Shown: positions 1 to 8,850, counted from the stretch's first letter. The stretch: DNA of 64,000 nt from Paraburkholderia largidicola (GCF_013426895.1 NZ_AP023175.1:248001-312000), one strand, 5' to 3'. Translations and numbers: made by a program. The notes: generated by a model not told the origin, from the letters alone.

Positions 1-1185
1 GCGCGCGAAGCGGCGAATGTCCACAGGCCACAGGTCCATCGTCGGCTCGCCGGCGGCGATCCACTCGGCGAGCGCCATGCCCGCGCCACCCGCCGACGCA
101 ATGCCCATCGAGTTGAAGCCCGCGCCGACATAGAAGTTGCGCAGCTCGGGCGCTTCGCCCAGCATGAAGTTGTTGTCGGGCGTGAACGACTCGGGGCCGT
201 TGTAGAACTGGCGCACCTGCGCCGTTTCGAGCGCGGGCACGCGTTGCAGCGCGTTCTCCATCAGGATCTGGAATTGATCCCAGTCGTCGGGCAGCAGCTG
301 GAACTCGAAGTTGTCGGGGATGCCGTTCATGCCCCACGGTTTCGCGTCCGGTTCGAAGCCGCCCATCACGAGCCCACCCACTTCTTCCTTGAAATAGATG
401 TAGCCGTCCGGGTCGCGCATCACGGGCAGGTCGGGATGCACGCCTGCAATGCGCTCCGTGACGATGTAGTAGTGCTCGGCCGAATGCAGCGGCACCGTCA
501 CGCCGCACAGACGGCCAACGCTTTTCGCCCATTGCCCTGCGCAATTGACGACGACCTGCGCGGCGATCGTCCCTTCGTTGCCTTCCTTGTCGCGCCATGC
601 GACACCGCTAGCTTCGCGCCCCTTCGACGCAGGCCGCGTGTGAATCGCAGTGACGCGCGTGTTCTCGACGATGCGCGCGCCGCGCTGACGCGCGCCGCGC
701 GCGAGCGCCTGCGTCAGATCGGTTGGATTCGCCTTGCCGTCGCCGGGCAGCCAGACTGCGCCATGCAGGTCGTCGGTGCGCATCGGCGGCCACAGTTCGC
801 CGGCTTCCTTCGGGCCGATCACGTCGCACGTCACGCCGTAGGCGCGCGCGACGGCGGCCGTGCGTTTGAGCTGCGTCATGCGTTCAGCCGTGCGCGCAAC
901 CGATAGCGAGCCGCATTGCTTCCAGCCCGTCGCCAGACCCGTGTCGGCTTCGAGTTCGGCGTACAGGGCGGTCGAGTAGCGGATCAGCTTCGTCATGCTC
1001 TCCTGCGCGCGCAACTGGCCCACGAGGCCGGCCGCGTGCCATGTCGTGCCGCACGACAACTGGCCCTGTTCGAGCAGCACCACATCTGTCCAGCCGAGCT
1101 TCGTGAGGTGATACGCGACCGAGCATCCGATGATGCCGCCGCCGATGATGACGACGCGCGCCTGCGTCGGAAGAGGGATTGACAT
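1..1185 (-). CDS. FAD-dependent sarcosine/dimethylglycine dehydrogenase-like oxidoreductase (C-terminus off window)
   Basis: The gene starts at ATG 1185 (MSIPLPTQARVVIIGGG) and stays open to base 1, so only the first 395 codons are visible. The N-terminus has a dinucleotide-binding GGGIIGCSVAYHL motif, followed by LLEQGQLSCGTTWHAAG, which is characteristic of the sarcosine/dimethylglycine dehydrogenase branch of the DAO family. The visible part ends in MDLWPVDIRRFARF, the usual junction with the folate-binding GcvT half. The whole protein would therefore be expected at about 800 residues, oxidatively demethylating an N-methylglycine and passing the C1 unit to tetrahydrofolate. The exact substrate cannot be decided. 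It is divergent from the DeoR regulator, a natural candidate for its control. Confidence 0.85.
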   Translation of the reverse strand, partial: MSIPLPTQARVVIIGGGIIGCSVAYHLTKLGWTDVVLLEQGQLSCGTTWHAAGLVGQLRAQESMTKLIRYSTALYAELEADTGLATGWKQCGSLSVARTAERMTQLKRTAAVARAYGVTCDVIGPKEAGELWPPMRTDDLHGAVWLPGDGKANPTDLTQALARGARQRGARIVENTRVTAIHTRPASKGREASGVAWRDKEGNEGTIAAQVVVNCAGQWAKSVGRLCGVTVPLHSAEHYYIVTERIAGVHPDLPVMRDPDGYIYFKEEVGGLVMGGFEPDAKPWGMNGIPDNFEFQLLPDDWDQFQILMENALQRVPALETAQVRQFYNGPESFTPDNNFMLGEAPELRNFYVGAGFNSMGIASAGGAGMALAEWIAAGEPTMDLWPVDIRRFAR

Positions 1186-1339
1186 GAGGAAGCGCTCGCG
1201 GAAGAGTGTGGAAATGAGTGGAAATCTGTGGGAATTCGCTGCTGCGTACTTTGCCGCAAAAATCCTCGAAATGCAACGTTGCCCGACAACTATGCGATTG
1301 CCGGCGGCGAGTACGAATGTGGAATTGCATGGTTTCGTA

Positions 1340-1369
1340 TTGGAGCCGGGCGGACAGGTTTGCTAGACT
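1340..1369 (+). promoter_or_regulatory. Candidate sigma70 promoter of the DeoR-family gene
   Basis: TTGGAG at 1340-1345 and TAGACT at 1364-1369 are separated by 18 bases and end 27 bases before the regulator's ATG. The match to consensus is only partial, and there is no strong Shine-Dalgarno before the ATG. This is a guess from position and sequence alone. Confidence 0.25.
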
Positions 1370-1396
1370 GGCGCCAATTTCCAGACCCCGCTCACG

Positions 1397-2191
1397 ATGT
1401 TCGCCACTCACCGACAGAACGAGATCCTGCGGCTCGTCCGCGCGCAACAGACCTGCACGATCACGGATCTGGCCAACACCTTTGCGGTATCCGACGAAAC
1501 GATCCGCCGCGATCTCAAGCCGCTCGTGGCCGAGGGGCTGCTCGTCAAGGTGCACGGCGGCATCATGCTGCCTGCGCAACTGGACGAACCGCCGTTCCGG
1601 CGCCGTATGGTGGAACAGCGCGACGCCAAGCGCGCAATTGCGGCGCGTGTCGCGCAACTGATCCGCGATGGGGATTCGCTGATGCTCGACGGCGGCACGA
1701 CCTGCGTGCACATCGCGCAGGCGCTGGAATCGCACGCGCGTCTCACGGTTGTGACCAATTCCGCGGAGGTCGCGCGCCTGCTCGCGCCGCGCAACGAGAA
1801 CCGGGTGCTGATGGCGGGTGGCGAGTTGCGCGCGGACGATGCGTCCGCCGTGGGCGAAAGCGCGCTCGCATTCTTCCGGCAATTTCACGTGCGTCACGCG
1901 ATCGTGTCCGTGACGGCCATCGACGCGAAAGGGCGCTTCATGGACGCCCAGCCCGCCGACGCCGCGCTCGCGCGCGCGGCGTTCTCCCAAGCCGAGCGCC
2001 GCATCGTCGCCGCCGATCACACGAAGTTCGGCCATAGCGCGCTCGTACACGTGTTCGGCGCCGATGGCCTCGACACCCTGGTCACGGATGCCGCGCCGGC
2101 AACGGGACTATCCAAAGTGCTGGCGGGCGCCGGCGTCGACGTGATCTGCGTGTCGCCCGCTGTGGACGATACAAATGAGGAAGTCGTCTAA
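1397..2191 (+). CDS. DeoR/GlpR-family transcriptional regulator
   Basis: This 264-residue protein has the usual length and layout of DeoR-family repressors. An N-terminal winged helix-turn-helix (about residues 5-57) contains the family signature VSDETIRRDL and ends in VKVHGG. The sugar-phosphate effector domain (about 75-235) has the DGGTTC phosphate-binding loop near residue 100. Members usually repress a neighbouring catabolic operon and are released by a phosphorylated sugar. The only divergent neighbour here is the FAD-dependent dehydrogenase, so control of methylated-amine or sugar catabolism is an inference from position. The ATG at 1397 is the only start that keeps the complete HTH. 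Confidence 0.88.
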   Translation: MFATHRQNEILRLVRAQQTCTITDLANTFAVSDETIRRDLKPLVAEGLLVKVHGGIMLPAQLDEPPFRRRMVEQRDAKRAIAARVAQLIRDGDSLMLDGGTTCVHIAQALESHARLTVVTNSAEVARLLAPRNENRVLMAGGELRADDASAVGESALAFFRQFHVRHAIVSVTAIDAKGRFMDAQPADAALARAAFSQAERRIVAADHTKFGHSALVHVFGADGLDTLVTDAAPATGLSKVLAGAGVDVICVSPAVDDTNEEVV

Positions 2192-3023
2192 TCGCGTGTT
2201 CGGGATTTGTGTTACATGCTGTCGATGGCACGCGGCGACGCGGCGCCTGCCGACCTCACAAGTGTGCGCCGAGCCCTAAAGTGCAGTGCGGCAAAAGCCG
2301 CTAACCGAATTGAGTGCAGTGCCTTTGACGGCGTATTGCGCATATGGCACCGATAAGTCCGTTATCGGTATCGTCGGTCCGATTTAACGAAATGACTGCC
2401 TTGCCACATAAAAATGGCAAGATTAATTGACTGATTCAATTCGTTCTAATAATCTTCACCCCGATTTAAATCGAATGCGTTAGCGGCGACGCTCGAATTG
2501 TTAAATCACAAGAATACTGGCACGAACTTTTATTCCAATGTGTGGAATAGGACACACAAATCACGGGTTTGTGATGTACCGCAAGCGTGTATCGGCAGCA
2601 TGATCTGTCGATCAGCTTTCAATCGTGCGCCAGTCATTCCCAGCCGCGAAACGAAGTGCCACGCACGTCCCGCAGGCGCGTAGCGTCATGCTCTTGCAGC
2701 ATGGCGCGTCAGACCGCCCGGCGCGCGATGCGGGCAGCAAAACGCAAGAAAAAATTCCGCTTGTACTGCGCGGTCAAAAGAAGTGGATTGTGCGCCTGTT
2801 TAATTGTGGTTGTTCCAATGTCGCAATGAGGCGTGCAGGCATTAAAGCAATATCGGGCTATCGAGGCGTTGTCTGGCAATCTGAAGCAATTTGCCGGTAT
2901 TCGGTGTAGGGCTTGAAGAACAAAGCGTATGTGGATTTGAAATTTCATATTCGCGAGTCGTCATCCCTACATCGACGATTACCCGGTCGGGACGGAAACA
3001 ACGAATTAGCGTTGCGGGGTTTT
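2192..3023. other. 832-base gene-free stretch, AT-richer than its surroundings
   Basis: No convincing gene was found. Short open frames between about 2.5 and 2.95 kb lack a Shine-Dalgarno, domain-like composition or family resemblance. Two small dyads are visible: CCGATAA-N5-TTATCGG near 2353-2371 and CTTGCCA-N8-TGGCAAG near 2401-2423. From about 2340 to 2580 the sequence is clearly less GC-rich than the flanking genes. It presumably holds the control region of the response regulator that follows. Confidence 0.5.
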
Positions 3024-3710
3024 ATGAGAATTGCAGTTCTGGAGGAGACGCAGGCGCAAGCCGACTTTGTGTGCAGGACCTTGTCGGCGGCGGGACACAC
3101 ATGTCATGCGTTCGACGACGGCCGGGCACTCGTCGGACAGTTGCGCAGCCAGCCATTCGATCTGCTCGTGCTGGATCGCCATACGCCGGGATTGTCGGGT
3201 GACGAGGTGCTGCACTGGATCCGGCAGAATCTCACGGAGCGGTTGCCCGTGCTGTTCATGACCCGCGCAAGCGACGCCGTGCATCGCGACATCGACGCGG
3301 ATGATCATCTCGTCAAGCCGATAAGCGCAGCGGCGCTGCTGGCGCGGGTCGGCGTGCTGTTGCGCGGCGCGTTTCATCGCGAGCCCATGGCCCAGAAGGA
3401 AGTGTTCGGCGAATACGAGTTCGAGCCGGGCGCGAAGCGCGTGCATGTGCGCGGCAATGCCGTCACGCTGACGCACAAGGAGTTCGAACTCGCGCTGCTG
3501 CTGTTCAAGCATCTGAGCCGGCCGCTGTCGCGCTCGCATATCCTCGATGCGATCTGGAAGCAGGCTGCCGCGATTCCGTCGCGCACGATGGACACGCACG
3601 TATCGATGCTGCGCTCGAAGCTCGGTCTGCGGCCGGAAAACGGTTATCGTCTGATGCCGATTTACGGCTATGGCTACCGGCTGGAACGGATCGAGAAGGG
3701 CGAGGCCTGA
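3024..3710 (+). CDS. OmpR-type winged-helix response regulator without an adjacent kinase
   Basis: The receiver domain (about residues 1-118) starts MRIAVLEETQ. Its acidic pair is E7/E8 (instead of the more usual E-D), the phosphoacceptor is D51 in LLVLDRHTPG, a conserved T lies in VLFMTRAS, and the switch lysine is in HLVKPIS. A C-terminal winged-helix effector follows (VTLTHKEFELALLLF ... TMDTHVSMLRSKL ... GYGYRLE). ATG 3024 is preferred because the in-frame extension to 2913 would precede the first receiver strand with unrelated sequence. No histidine kinase is next to it, so the partner must be encoded elsewhere. It converges on bluB. Confidence 0.85.
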   Translation: MRIAVLEETQAQADFVCRTLSAAGHTCHAFDDGRALVGQLRSQPFDLLVLDRHTPGLSGDEVLHWIRQNLTERLPVLFMTRASDAVHRDIDADDHLVKPISAAALLARVGVLLRGAFHREPMAQKEVFGEYEFEPGAKRVHVRGNAVTLTHKEFELALLLFKHLSRPLSRSHILDAIWKQAAAIPSRTMDTHVSMLRSKLGLRPENGYRLMPIYGYGYRLERIEKGEA

Positions 3711-3725
3711 AAGGGCCTCGAAACT

Positions 3726-3743
3726 GCCGTTTAAAACGGCTTT
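3726..3743. terminator. Candidate bidirectional terminator between response regulator and bluB
   Basis: GCCGTT-TAA-AACGGC is followed by TTT on the plus strand and AGTTT on the minus strand. It lies between two convergent genes. A second 7-bp stem (CGAGGCC/GGCCTCG) overlaps the regulator's stop codon just upstream. The short stem and short T-run make it a modest candidate. Confidence 0.45.
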
Positions 3744-3752
3744 GCTATCGCG

Positions 3753-4448
3753 CTAGACCGTCTGACTTGCGCCGCCTTCCGGTTGCGCTTCCTTGCAGTC
3801 GGGCGTCACATCGGGCCACGTGTTTTCGAACACGCATGCGCTGAGCGGTTTGCGCGTCGCCCAACCTTCTGACTCGAGCATCGGCTCGGGATAGAAGCGC
3901 TCCACATGACCGAGGCATAGCAGCGCGACGGGCCGCGCGCCTGGCGGCATGCCGAGCATTGCCCGCACCTCGTCGGCATCGAACAGCGACACCCAGCCCA
4001 TGCCGAGACCTTCCGCGCGCGCGGCGAGCCACATGTTCTGGATCGCGCACGCCACCGACGCGAGGTCCATCTCCGGCAGCGTGCGCCGTCCGAAGACGTA
4101 TTTCTCGCGGCCGTCCATCAGCGCCATGACCAGCAGCTCGCCGCACTCGAGCATGCCTTCCACCTTGAGCTTCATGAACTCGTCGCGGCGCTTGCCGAGC
4201 GCGTCCGCCGTCAACAGCCTTTCGCGGTCGACGGCGGCATGCAGTTGCGCGCGCAGCGCGGGATCGGTGATGCGTCCGATCCGCCACGGCTGCATATAGC
4301 CGACGCTCGGCGCGTGATGCGCGGCGTCGATGAGACGCGCGAGCACGGCGGGATCGACGGGTGCGGGCACGAAGTGGCGCATGTCGCGCCGCTCGTAGAT
4401 CGCGCGGTAGACGGCGGCGCGCTCGACGTCGTCAAAAGGCTCGGCCAT
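3753..4448 (-). CDS. bluB: 5,6-dimethylbenzimidazole synthase BluB
   Basis: BluB is a nitroreductase-fold enzyme that uses oxygen to fragment reduced FMN into 5,6-dimethylbenzimidazole, the lower ligand of cobalamin. The 231-residue product begins MAEPFDDVERAAVYRAIYER and continues with RRDMRHFVPAPVD and HHAPSVGYMQPWR, which are typical of the family. ATG 4448 is chosen because it gives the canonical N-terminus; upstream in-frame codons lie inside cobB. It overlaps the end of cobB by 17 bases and is the last gene of the riboswitch-led cobA-cobE-cobO-cobB-bluB unit. Its need for O2 fits the oxygen-dependent CobG encoded further right. Confidence 0.93.
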   Translation of the reverse strand: MAEPFDDVERAAVYRAIYERRDMRHFVPAPVDPAVLARLIDAAHHAPSVGYMQPWRIGRITDPALRAQLHAAVDRERLLTADALGKRRDEFMKLKVEGMLECGELLVMALMDGREKYVFGRRTLPEMDLASVACAIQNMWLAARAEGLGMGWVSLFDADEVRAMLGMPPGARPVALLCLGHVERFYPEPMLESEGWATRKPLSACVFENTWPDVTPDCKEAQPEGGASQTV

Positions 4449-5736
4449 GGAAGAGGGCAGCCGCGAAGGCTGGATTGGACGGCCAGTAGCCGTGCATGTA
4501 AGTGGCGACGATCGAACCCCGGCGATAGACCGCTTCGCCGGGTGCGTCGGACTGGGCGCGCGTCGCATGGCCGACAGGGGCGAGCGGCGTGCTCACGCGC
4601 GAATAGTGGAACGTGTGGCCCGTCAGGATGTCGTGCACGCCGTCGTCCAGCTGCTGCATGCCGAGCGCCGTGAAGCGCGTCTGCATGGCCGCGCTGCCTG
4701 GCAGCAGGCCGAGCATCGGCGTGGTGGCGCCTTGCGTGTCGGTGACGCTGTCGAGCAGGTAAAGCATGCCGCCGCATTCCGCGACGATGGTTTTGCCATC
4801 TGCCGCATGCGCACGGATCGATGCCGCAGCGCGTGCGTTGGTGGCAAGCGCGCTGGCGTGCAACTCGGGATAGCCGCCGGGCAGATAGAGCGCGTTTGCA
4901 TCGTCGGGAACGGCTTCGTCTGCGAGCGGCGAGAAATACGTGAGCCGCGCGCCGAGCGCTTCGAGCAGTTGCACGTTCGCCGGATAGATGAACGAGAACG
5001 CGGCGTCGCGCGCAATCGCGATGTGCATGCCGTCTAGCAATCGCGGCAAGGGCGCCGTCTCGGCGTCGTCTTCGAATGTGACGGCAGGCGGCAATTGCGC
5101 GAGCGCGGTCGACGCAAGCGCATCGGCCGCGCGATCGAGGCGCGCGTCGAGGTCGTCGATCTCCGCAGCTTGCAACAGGCCGAGATGACGGTCGGGCAAT
5201 TCGATTGCATCGGTGCTCGACAGATGGCCGAGCATGGGCAGATCGTGCGGCAACGCTTCTTCGAGCATCTGTGCGTGCCGTGCCGAACCGACGCGATTCG
5301 CGAACACGCCGTGAAACGGCACGTCGCCGCGAAAGCGCGCGAGGCCGAATGCAATGGCTCCGAACGTCTGCGCCATTGCCTTTGCCGAAATCACGGCGGC
5401 GACGGGCACCTTGAACTTCGCGGCGAGGTCGGCGCTGCTCGGCGTGCCGTCGAACAGGCCCATCACGCCTTCGATCAGAATCAGATCCGCTTCGCGCGCG
5501 GCTTGCGCGAGCAATGCGCGGCACGCGCGTTCGCCGACCATCCACAGGTCGAGCGACAAAACAGGCGCGCCGCTCGCGCGCGCGAGAATCATCGGGTCCA
5601 GAAAATCCGGGCCCGTCTTGAACACGCGAACCTCACGCCCCATCCGCCGATGATGCCGCGCGAGCGCCGCCGTGACGGTGGTCTTGCCCTGACCCGACGC
5701 CGGCGCGCTGATGAAGAGAGCGGGGCACGCGGGCAT
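4432..5736 (-). CDS. cobB: Cobyrinate a,c-diamide synthase CobB
   Basis: This 434-residue amidotransferase uses ATP and glutamine to amidate the a and c side chains of (hydrogeno)cobyrinate. The N-terminal half has a P-loop, SAPASGQGKTTV (residues about 10-21), with KTGPDFLDP after it. The C-terminal half is a class I glutaminase domain with the nucleophilic cysteine in AECGGMLYLL (near residue 320) and the histidine in YMHGYW (near 415). It lies 3 bases downstream of cobO and overlaps bluB. The length is normal. In the oxygen-dependent route this step comes before cobalt insertion by CobN. Confidence 0.95.
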   Translation of the reverse strand: MPACPALFISAPASGQGKTTVTAALARHHRRMGREVRVFKTGPDFLDPMILARASGAPVLSLDLWMVGERACRALLAQAAREADLILIEGVMGLFDGTPSSADLAAKFKVPVAAVISAKAMAQTFGAIAFGLARFRGDVPFHGVFANRVGSARHAQMLEEALPHDLPMLGHLSSTDAIELPDRHLGLLQAAEIDDLDARLDRAADALASTALAQLPPAVTFEDDAETAPLPRLLDGMHIAIARDAAFSFIYPANVQLLEALGARLTYFSPLADEAVPDDANALYLPGGYPELHASALATNARAAASIRAHAADGKTIVAECGGMLYLLDSVTDTQGATTPMLGLLPGSAAMQTRFTALGMQQLDDGVHDILTGHTFHYSRVSTPLAPVGHATRAQSDAPGEAVYRRGSIVATYMHGYWPSNPAFAAALFHGRAF

Positions 5737-5739
5737 CGC

Positions 5740-6342
5740 TCAGAACTCCACGCCGCGTTGCGCTTTCACATGCTGCTCGCGGTACGGATGCTTGACGATG
5801 CGCATCTCGGTGACGAGATCGGCGGCGTCGATCAACGCGTCGGGCGCATGGCGCCCCGTGATGACGACGTGCAGCATCTCCGGCCGCGCGTTCACGACAG
5901 CGAGGACTTCTTCGAGCGGAAGGTATTCGTACTTCAGCACGGTATTCAACTCGTCGAGAATCACCATCTGGTATTCGCCGCTTTCGATCATGCGGCGTGC
6001 CTCGTTCCAGCCCTTGCGCGCCGTCGCCATGTCGGCCTCGCGGTCCTGCGTGTTCCAGGTGTAGCCGTCGCCCATCGTGACGAAATCGCAATTCGCCTGC
6101 GCGCCGAGGAAGTCGCGCTCGGACGTATGCAGCGCGCCCTTGATGAACTGCACGACGCCGAGCTTCATGCCGTGGCCGAGCACGCGCACGGCCATGCCGA
6201 ACGCCGCCGTCGACTTGCCCTTGCCCGTGCCGGTATTGACGATCAGCAGCCCCTTCTCGACGTTGGCCTGCGCCTGCTTCTTCTCGTGGCCTTCGCGGCG
6301 GCGCTGCGTCATGCGTGCATGCGATTCGGGATCGGTCTTCAT
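5740..6342 (-). CDS. cobO: Cob(I)yrinic acid a,c-diamide adenosyltransferase CobO
   Basis: CobO transfers the 5'-deoxyadenosyl group of ATP to Co(I) corrinoids. The 200-residue protein has an unusual early P-loop, NTGTGKGKSTAAFG, then VVQFIKG and VILDELNTVLKY, all diagnostic of the CobO/BtuR family. ATG 6342 overlaps the cobE stop as ATGA; a longer in-frame extension runs through cobE and is rejected. It is translationally coupled within the cobA operon. Confidence 0.95.
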   Translation of the reverse strand: MKTDPESHARMTQRRREGHEKKQAQANVEKGLLIVNTGTGKGKSTAAFGMAVRVLGHGMKLGVVQFIKGALHTSERDFLGAQANCDFVTMGDGYTWNTQDREADMATARKGWNEARRMIESGEYQMVILDELNTVLKYEYLPLEEVLAVVNARPEMLHVVITGRHAPDALIDAADLVTEMRIVKHPYREQHVKAQRGVEF

Positions 6343-6758
6343 CGATGTTCCTTGATTCTGGTTGTGTCGTTGGAATGAGGGTGTGCGGCAGCGCACGCGA
6401 TGGCGACAGTCACGCCGTCTTGCGCCTGTTTGCGCACGAGCAGTTCGCCGCCTTGCGCGGCGAGCAGCGCGCACGGTTCGCAGACGCCGTCGATGCCGAG
6501 ATGCGCGCGCACGTGCCGCGATGCGTCGATCGGTGTGTCGAGCGCGGCGATCGCTTCGCGCGTGAAGGTTCGTAACGGCAGCGCGTGCCGCGCGCAGAAT
6601 GCGACGAGTCCCCGCTCGTCGGCTTTCGTATCGACCGAGGCAATCGCGATCAGCGCAGAAAACGGCAGCGCGCTGCCAAGTGCTCCACGCACGGCCGCTT
6701 CGATCTGTTCGGCCGATGCGCCGCGCCGGCAACCGATGCCTGCAATCAGCGCCGTCAT
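6339..6758 (-). CDS. cobE: Cobalamin biosynthesis protein CobE (CbiG C-terminal family)
   Basis: This 139-residue protein starts MTALIAGIGCRRGASAEQI and continues with IASVDTKADERGL and FTREAIAAL, the pattern shared by CobE and the C-terminal domain of CbiG. The role of CobE in the aerobic pathway is not firmly established; CbiG opens the ring-A lactone in the anaerobic pathway. The start overlaps the cobA stop as ATGA, and the stop overlaps the cobO start in the same way. A separate CbiG region is fused to CobJ at 23.9-25.6 kb, so the locus encodes two CbiG-related parts. Confidence 0.85.
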   Translation of the reverse strand: MTALIAGIGCRRGASAEQIEAAVRGALGSALPFSALIAIASVDTKADERGLVAFCARHALPLRTFTREAIAALDTPIDASRHVRAHLGIDGVCEPCALLAAQGGELLVRKQAQDGVTVAIACAAAHPHSNDTTRIKEHR

Positions 6759-7492
6759 GGCGCGAGCATCGCATCGACGGGTGCAGCCAGCGACGCGACG
6801 CCGCCGATCACGACGATCGACGGCGACCCGAGCTGCGCGTCCGCGACGCGTTGCACGAATTCGCTGAGCGTCGCGCGGACATGGCGCTGCTCGGGGCGCG
6901 TCGCCGATTCGATCGCGGCGCAAGGCGTGTCGGGCGGCATGCCGGCGTGCAGCAGCGCGTCGACGATTTCGTTGAGCCGCCGCATGCCCATGTAGATGAC
7001 GAGCGTCATGTGCGTGGCGACGAGCGCGCGCCAGTCCGCTTCGTGTTCGCCCGCGCCGTGGCCGGTGACGAAGATCACACCCTGCGCGTGATCGCGATGC
7101 GTGACGGGAATGCCGATCGCAGCGGGCGCGGCGATGCCCGCCGTGATTCCGCTGATGATTTCGACGTGGATGCCCGCGGCCTGCAGTGCCTGTTGCTCTT
7201 CGCCGCCGCGGCCAAACACGAACGGGTCGCCGCCTTTGAGCCGCGCGACGCTGCGGCCCGCGCGCAGATGATCGAGCATCATCGCGACGATTTCGGGTTG
7301 GGGTGTGGATTGCTGGCCGCCGCGCTTGCCGACATGGACGACCTGCGCGTCTGCGCGCGCGAACTGCAGGACCTCGGGATTGACGAGATCGTCGACCAGC
7401 ACGACGTCGGCCAGCGCGAGCGTGCGCGCGGCTTTGAGCGTCAGCAGTTCGACGTCGCCGGGGCCGGCGCCGATCAGCCAGGCGCGGCTCAT
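6755..7492 (-). CDS. cobA: Uroporphyrinogen-III C-methyltransferase CobA
   Basis: CobA methylates uroporphyrinogen III at C2 and C7 with S-adenosylmethionine to give precorrin-2, the entry to siroheme and B12. The 245-residue product starts MSRAWLIGAGPGDVELLTL and contains GGDPFVFGRGGEE, both SUMT signatures. It is first in the riboswitch-led operon. The start is not completely certain: ATG 7492 matches the family N-terminus but lacks a good Shine-Dalgarno. An in-frame ATG at 7642, preceded by GGGGGCGACAAC and only about 20 bases after the riboswitch, would add 50 low-complexity residues. Confidence 0.93.
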   Translation of the reverse strand: MSRAWLIGAGPGDVELLTLKAARTLALADVVLVDDLVNPEVLQFARADAQVVHVGKRGGQQSTPQPEIVAMMLDHLRAGRSVARLKGGDPFVFGRGGEEQQALQAAGIHVEIISGITAGIAAPAAIGIPVTHRDHAQGVIFVTGHGAGEHEADWRALVATHMTLVIYMGMRRLNEIVDALLHAGMPPDTPCAAIESATRPEQRHVRATLSEFVQRVADAQLGSPSIVVIGGVASLAAPVDAMLAP

Positions 7493-7659
7493 GACGGGGA
7501 GAGCGCCGCTGCACGGGCGGGCGCGTGATTGTGACTGGTCATGCGATGTTGCGTGTGACGCGCGACGGCTGCCGTTGCTTGGGCTTGCGTCTCGCGTGGG
7601 CGCTGGTATCCGTTTCCCGCGGTTCCAGCGAATGGCGATCATGTTGTCGCCCCCTTGCG

Positions 7660-7885
7660 TCTGGCCGGTATCCGGGCTGACGGCTCATCGCGTTCGCCTT
7701 CCCACCTGCGGATGACAGGCAGTGGCCTTGAACGCACTGCGCGGAACATGCTTCGTTCCGCTCACCGTGTGACCGTTGCGGGGACAGCACAGGCTTGGCG
7801 CCTTCGCGTTTCGCGCGCGTTGCGGCTGCGATGGAGAGGCGCTTCCCTGTTTCCCGTTTAACCCCGCCAGCCGTCGAGCCTGCGG
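7660..7885 (-). promoter_or_regulatory. Cobalamin riboswitch upstream of cobA
   Basis: Read on the minus strand, it has the conserved cobalamin-element blocks in order: TTAAACGGGAA (around 7862-7850), TGTCCCCGCAACGGT, the B12 box GCCACTG (7726-7720), and the terminal AGCCCGGATACCGGCC (7678-7663). No Rho-independent hairpin with a T-run is seen between its 3' end and cobA, so control may act at translation initiation. B12 would be expected to lower expression of cobA-cobE-cobO-cobB-bluB. The ends are approximate. Confidence 0.93.
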
Positions 7886-8196
7886 GGCACCAGATGCGCC
7901 AATACGATAGCACACCGGCTCCTGCAGGCGGGCGGCGCGGGGTTTTTCAACGCCCTTGCCCGATGGCGGTCCTCGCCATGTTTCGAGAAGTTCGAAAAGT
8001 ATTTTCAAACCGTATTGGTGGCAAAGCCCAAGGGTGGTCCTTTATAGTGGCCGGAGGCGAAATGTCAGGTTTTTCCGGTTTGAAACATCGGATAACTAAT
8101 GAAATTTCACCCCAATCGGTATCGACAAGTCTTGGTCGCCGATTTTGACTGCATCTGCCGGCTAACAGGCAGATTAACCCTAGGGAGAACATCAAA

Positions 8197-8778
8197 ATGA
8201 AATTAGCAACGATCGCGTCGCTCATGCTGGCAGCCGCGCTGACGGCGACTTCGGCGCAGGCTGCGGACTCGCTCGCCAAGGCCGCGGATGCGCTCGTGGA
8301 AGCTGCGCCGCCCGTACACCTGAAGGCGCGCATCATCGCGATCGACGCAGGTGCTCGCACGGTCACCCTGAAGGGCGAAGACGGCATCGAGGTCACGATG
8401 CAGGTGGATGGAAAAATGGCTGGGTTCGACAAGCTTCGCGTGGGCGACAAGGTCGATGTGCTGTACAAGAACGCGCTGCTCGTCCAGGCCGAGAAGGTGG
8501 ACCCCGCCGGCAAGGGCATCCGTGAGCGCGTCGATGCTCAGGTGACCCTGAAAGGTCCGGACGGCCGGGATGCGGTGCATCAGGTCGAAACGCTGTCCAC
8601 TGTACAGAAGATCGACCCGGCCAAACGCCTGCTCACATTGCGCGGCGTCTACGAGACGCAGGTCATCAGAGTCACGCCGGATTTCGACCTGAAGAACCTG
8701 CACGTCGGCGACACGATCCACGCGGTTTTCGTATCGGCAACCGCTATCGACGTCACGCCGCAAGGCGCTGTGCACTGA
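8197..8778 (+). CDS. Exported protein with two tandem beta-rich repeats, function unknown
   Basis: A Sec signal peptide (MKLATIASLMLAAALTATSA, cleavage about QAA-D) leads a 193-residue periplasmic protein. The mature part has two similar modules. One is about residues 48-100 (VHLKARIIAID..RTVTL, then LRVGDKVDVLY). The other is about 127-185 (VETLSTVQKID..KRLLTL, then LHVGDTIHAVF). The spaced hydrophobic strands suggest a small OB-like or CusF-like barrel, but no metal-binding residues are obvious. The Shine-Dalgarno is AGGGAGA. It lies between two B12-riboswitch units, yet has its own upstream region and a strong terminator, so a link to B12 is only positional. Confidence 0.7.
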   Translation: MKLATIASLMLAAALTATSAQAADSLAKAADALVEAAPPVHLKARIIAIDAGARTVTLKGEDGIEVTMQVDGKMAGFDKLRVGDKVDVLYKNALLVQAEKVDPAGKGIRERVDAQVTLKGPDGRDAVHQVETLSTVQKIDPAKRLLTLRGVYETQVIRVTPDFDLKNLHVGDTIHAVFVSATAIDVTPQGAVH

Positions 8779-8850
8779 GTTGCGCATTTCCGCGGCTGTC
8801 GCAGGGCGGCAGCGGGCGGACGTCCCCCTTAGCGAACCCCACGCAATCGA

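Noticed and set aside
884..2050. Long minus-strand open frame spanning the divergent DeoR/dehydrogenase promoter region
   Set aside because: It runs antisense through the regulator and out of frame through the dehydrogenase. Both real genes have clear family motifs.
2498..2948. Several short frames in the AT-richer gap before the response regulator
   Set aside because: No ribosome sites, no family resemblance, and frames on both strands overlap each other.
8062..8148. 28-codon frame with GGAGG just upstream
   Set aside because: The spacer is only four bases, the sequence is not obviously protein-like, and no terminator or partner supports it. It may simply be leader of the 8197 gene.
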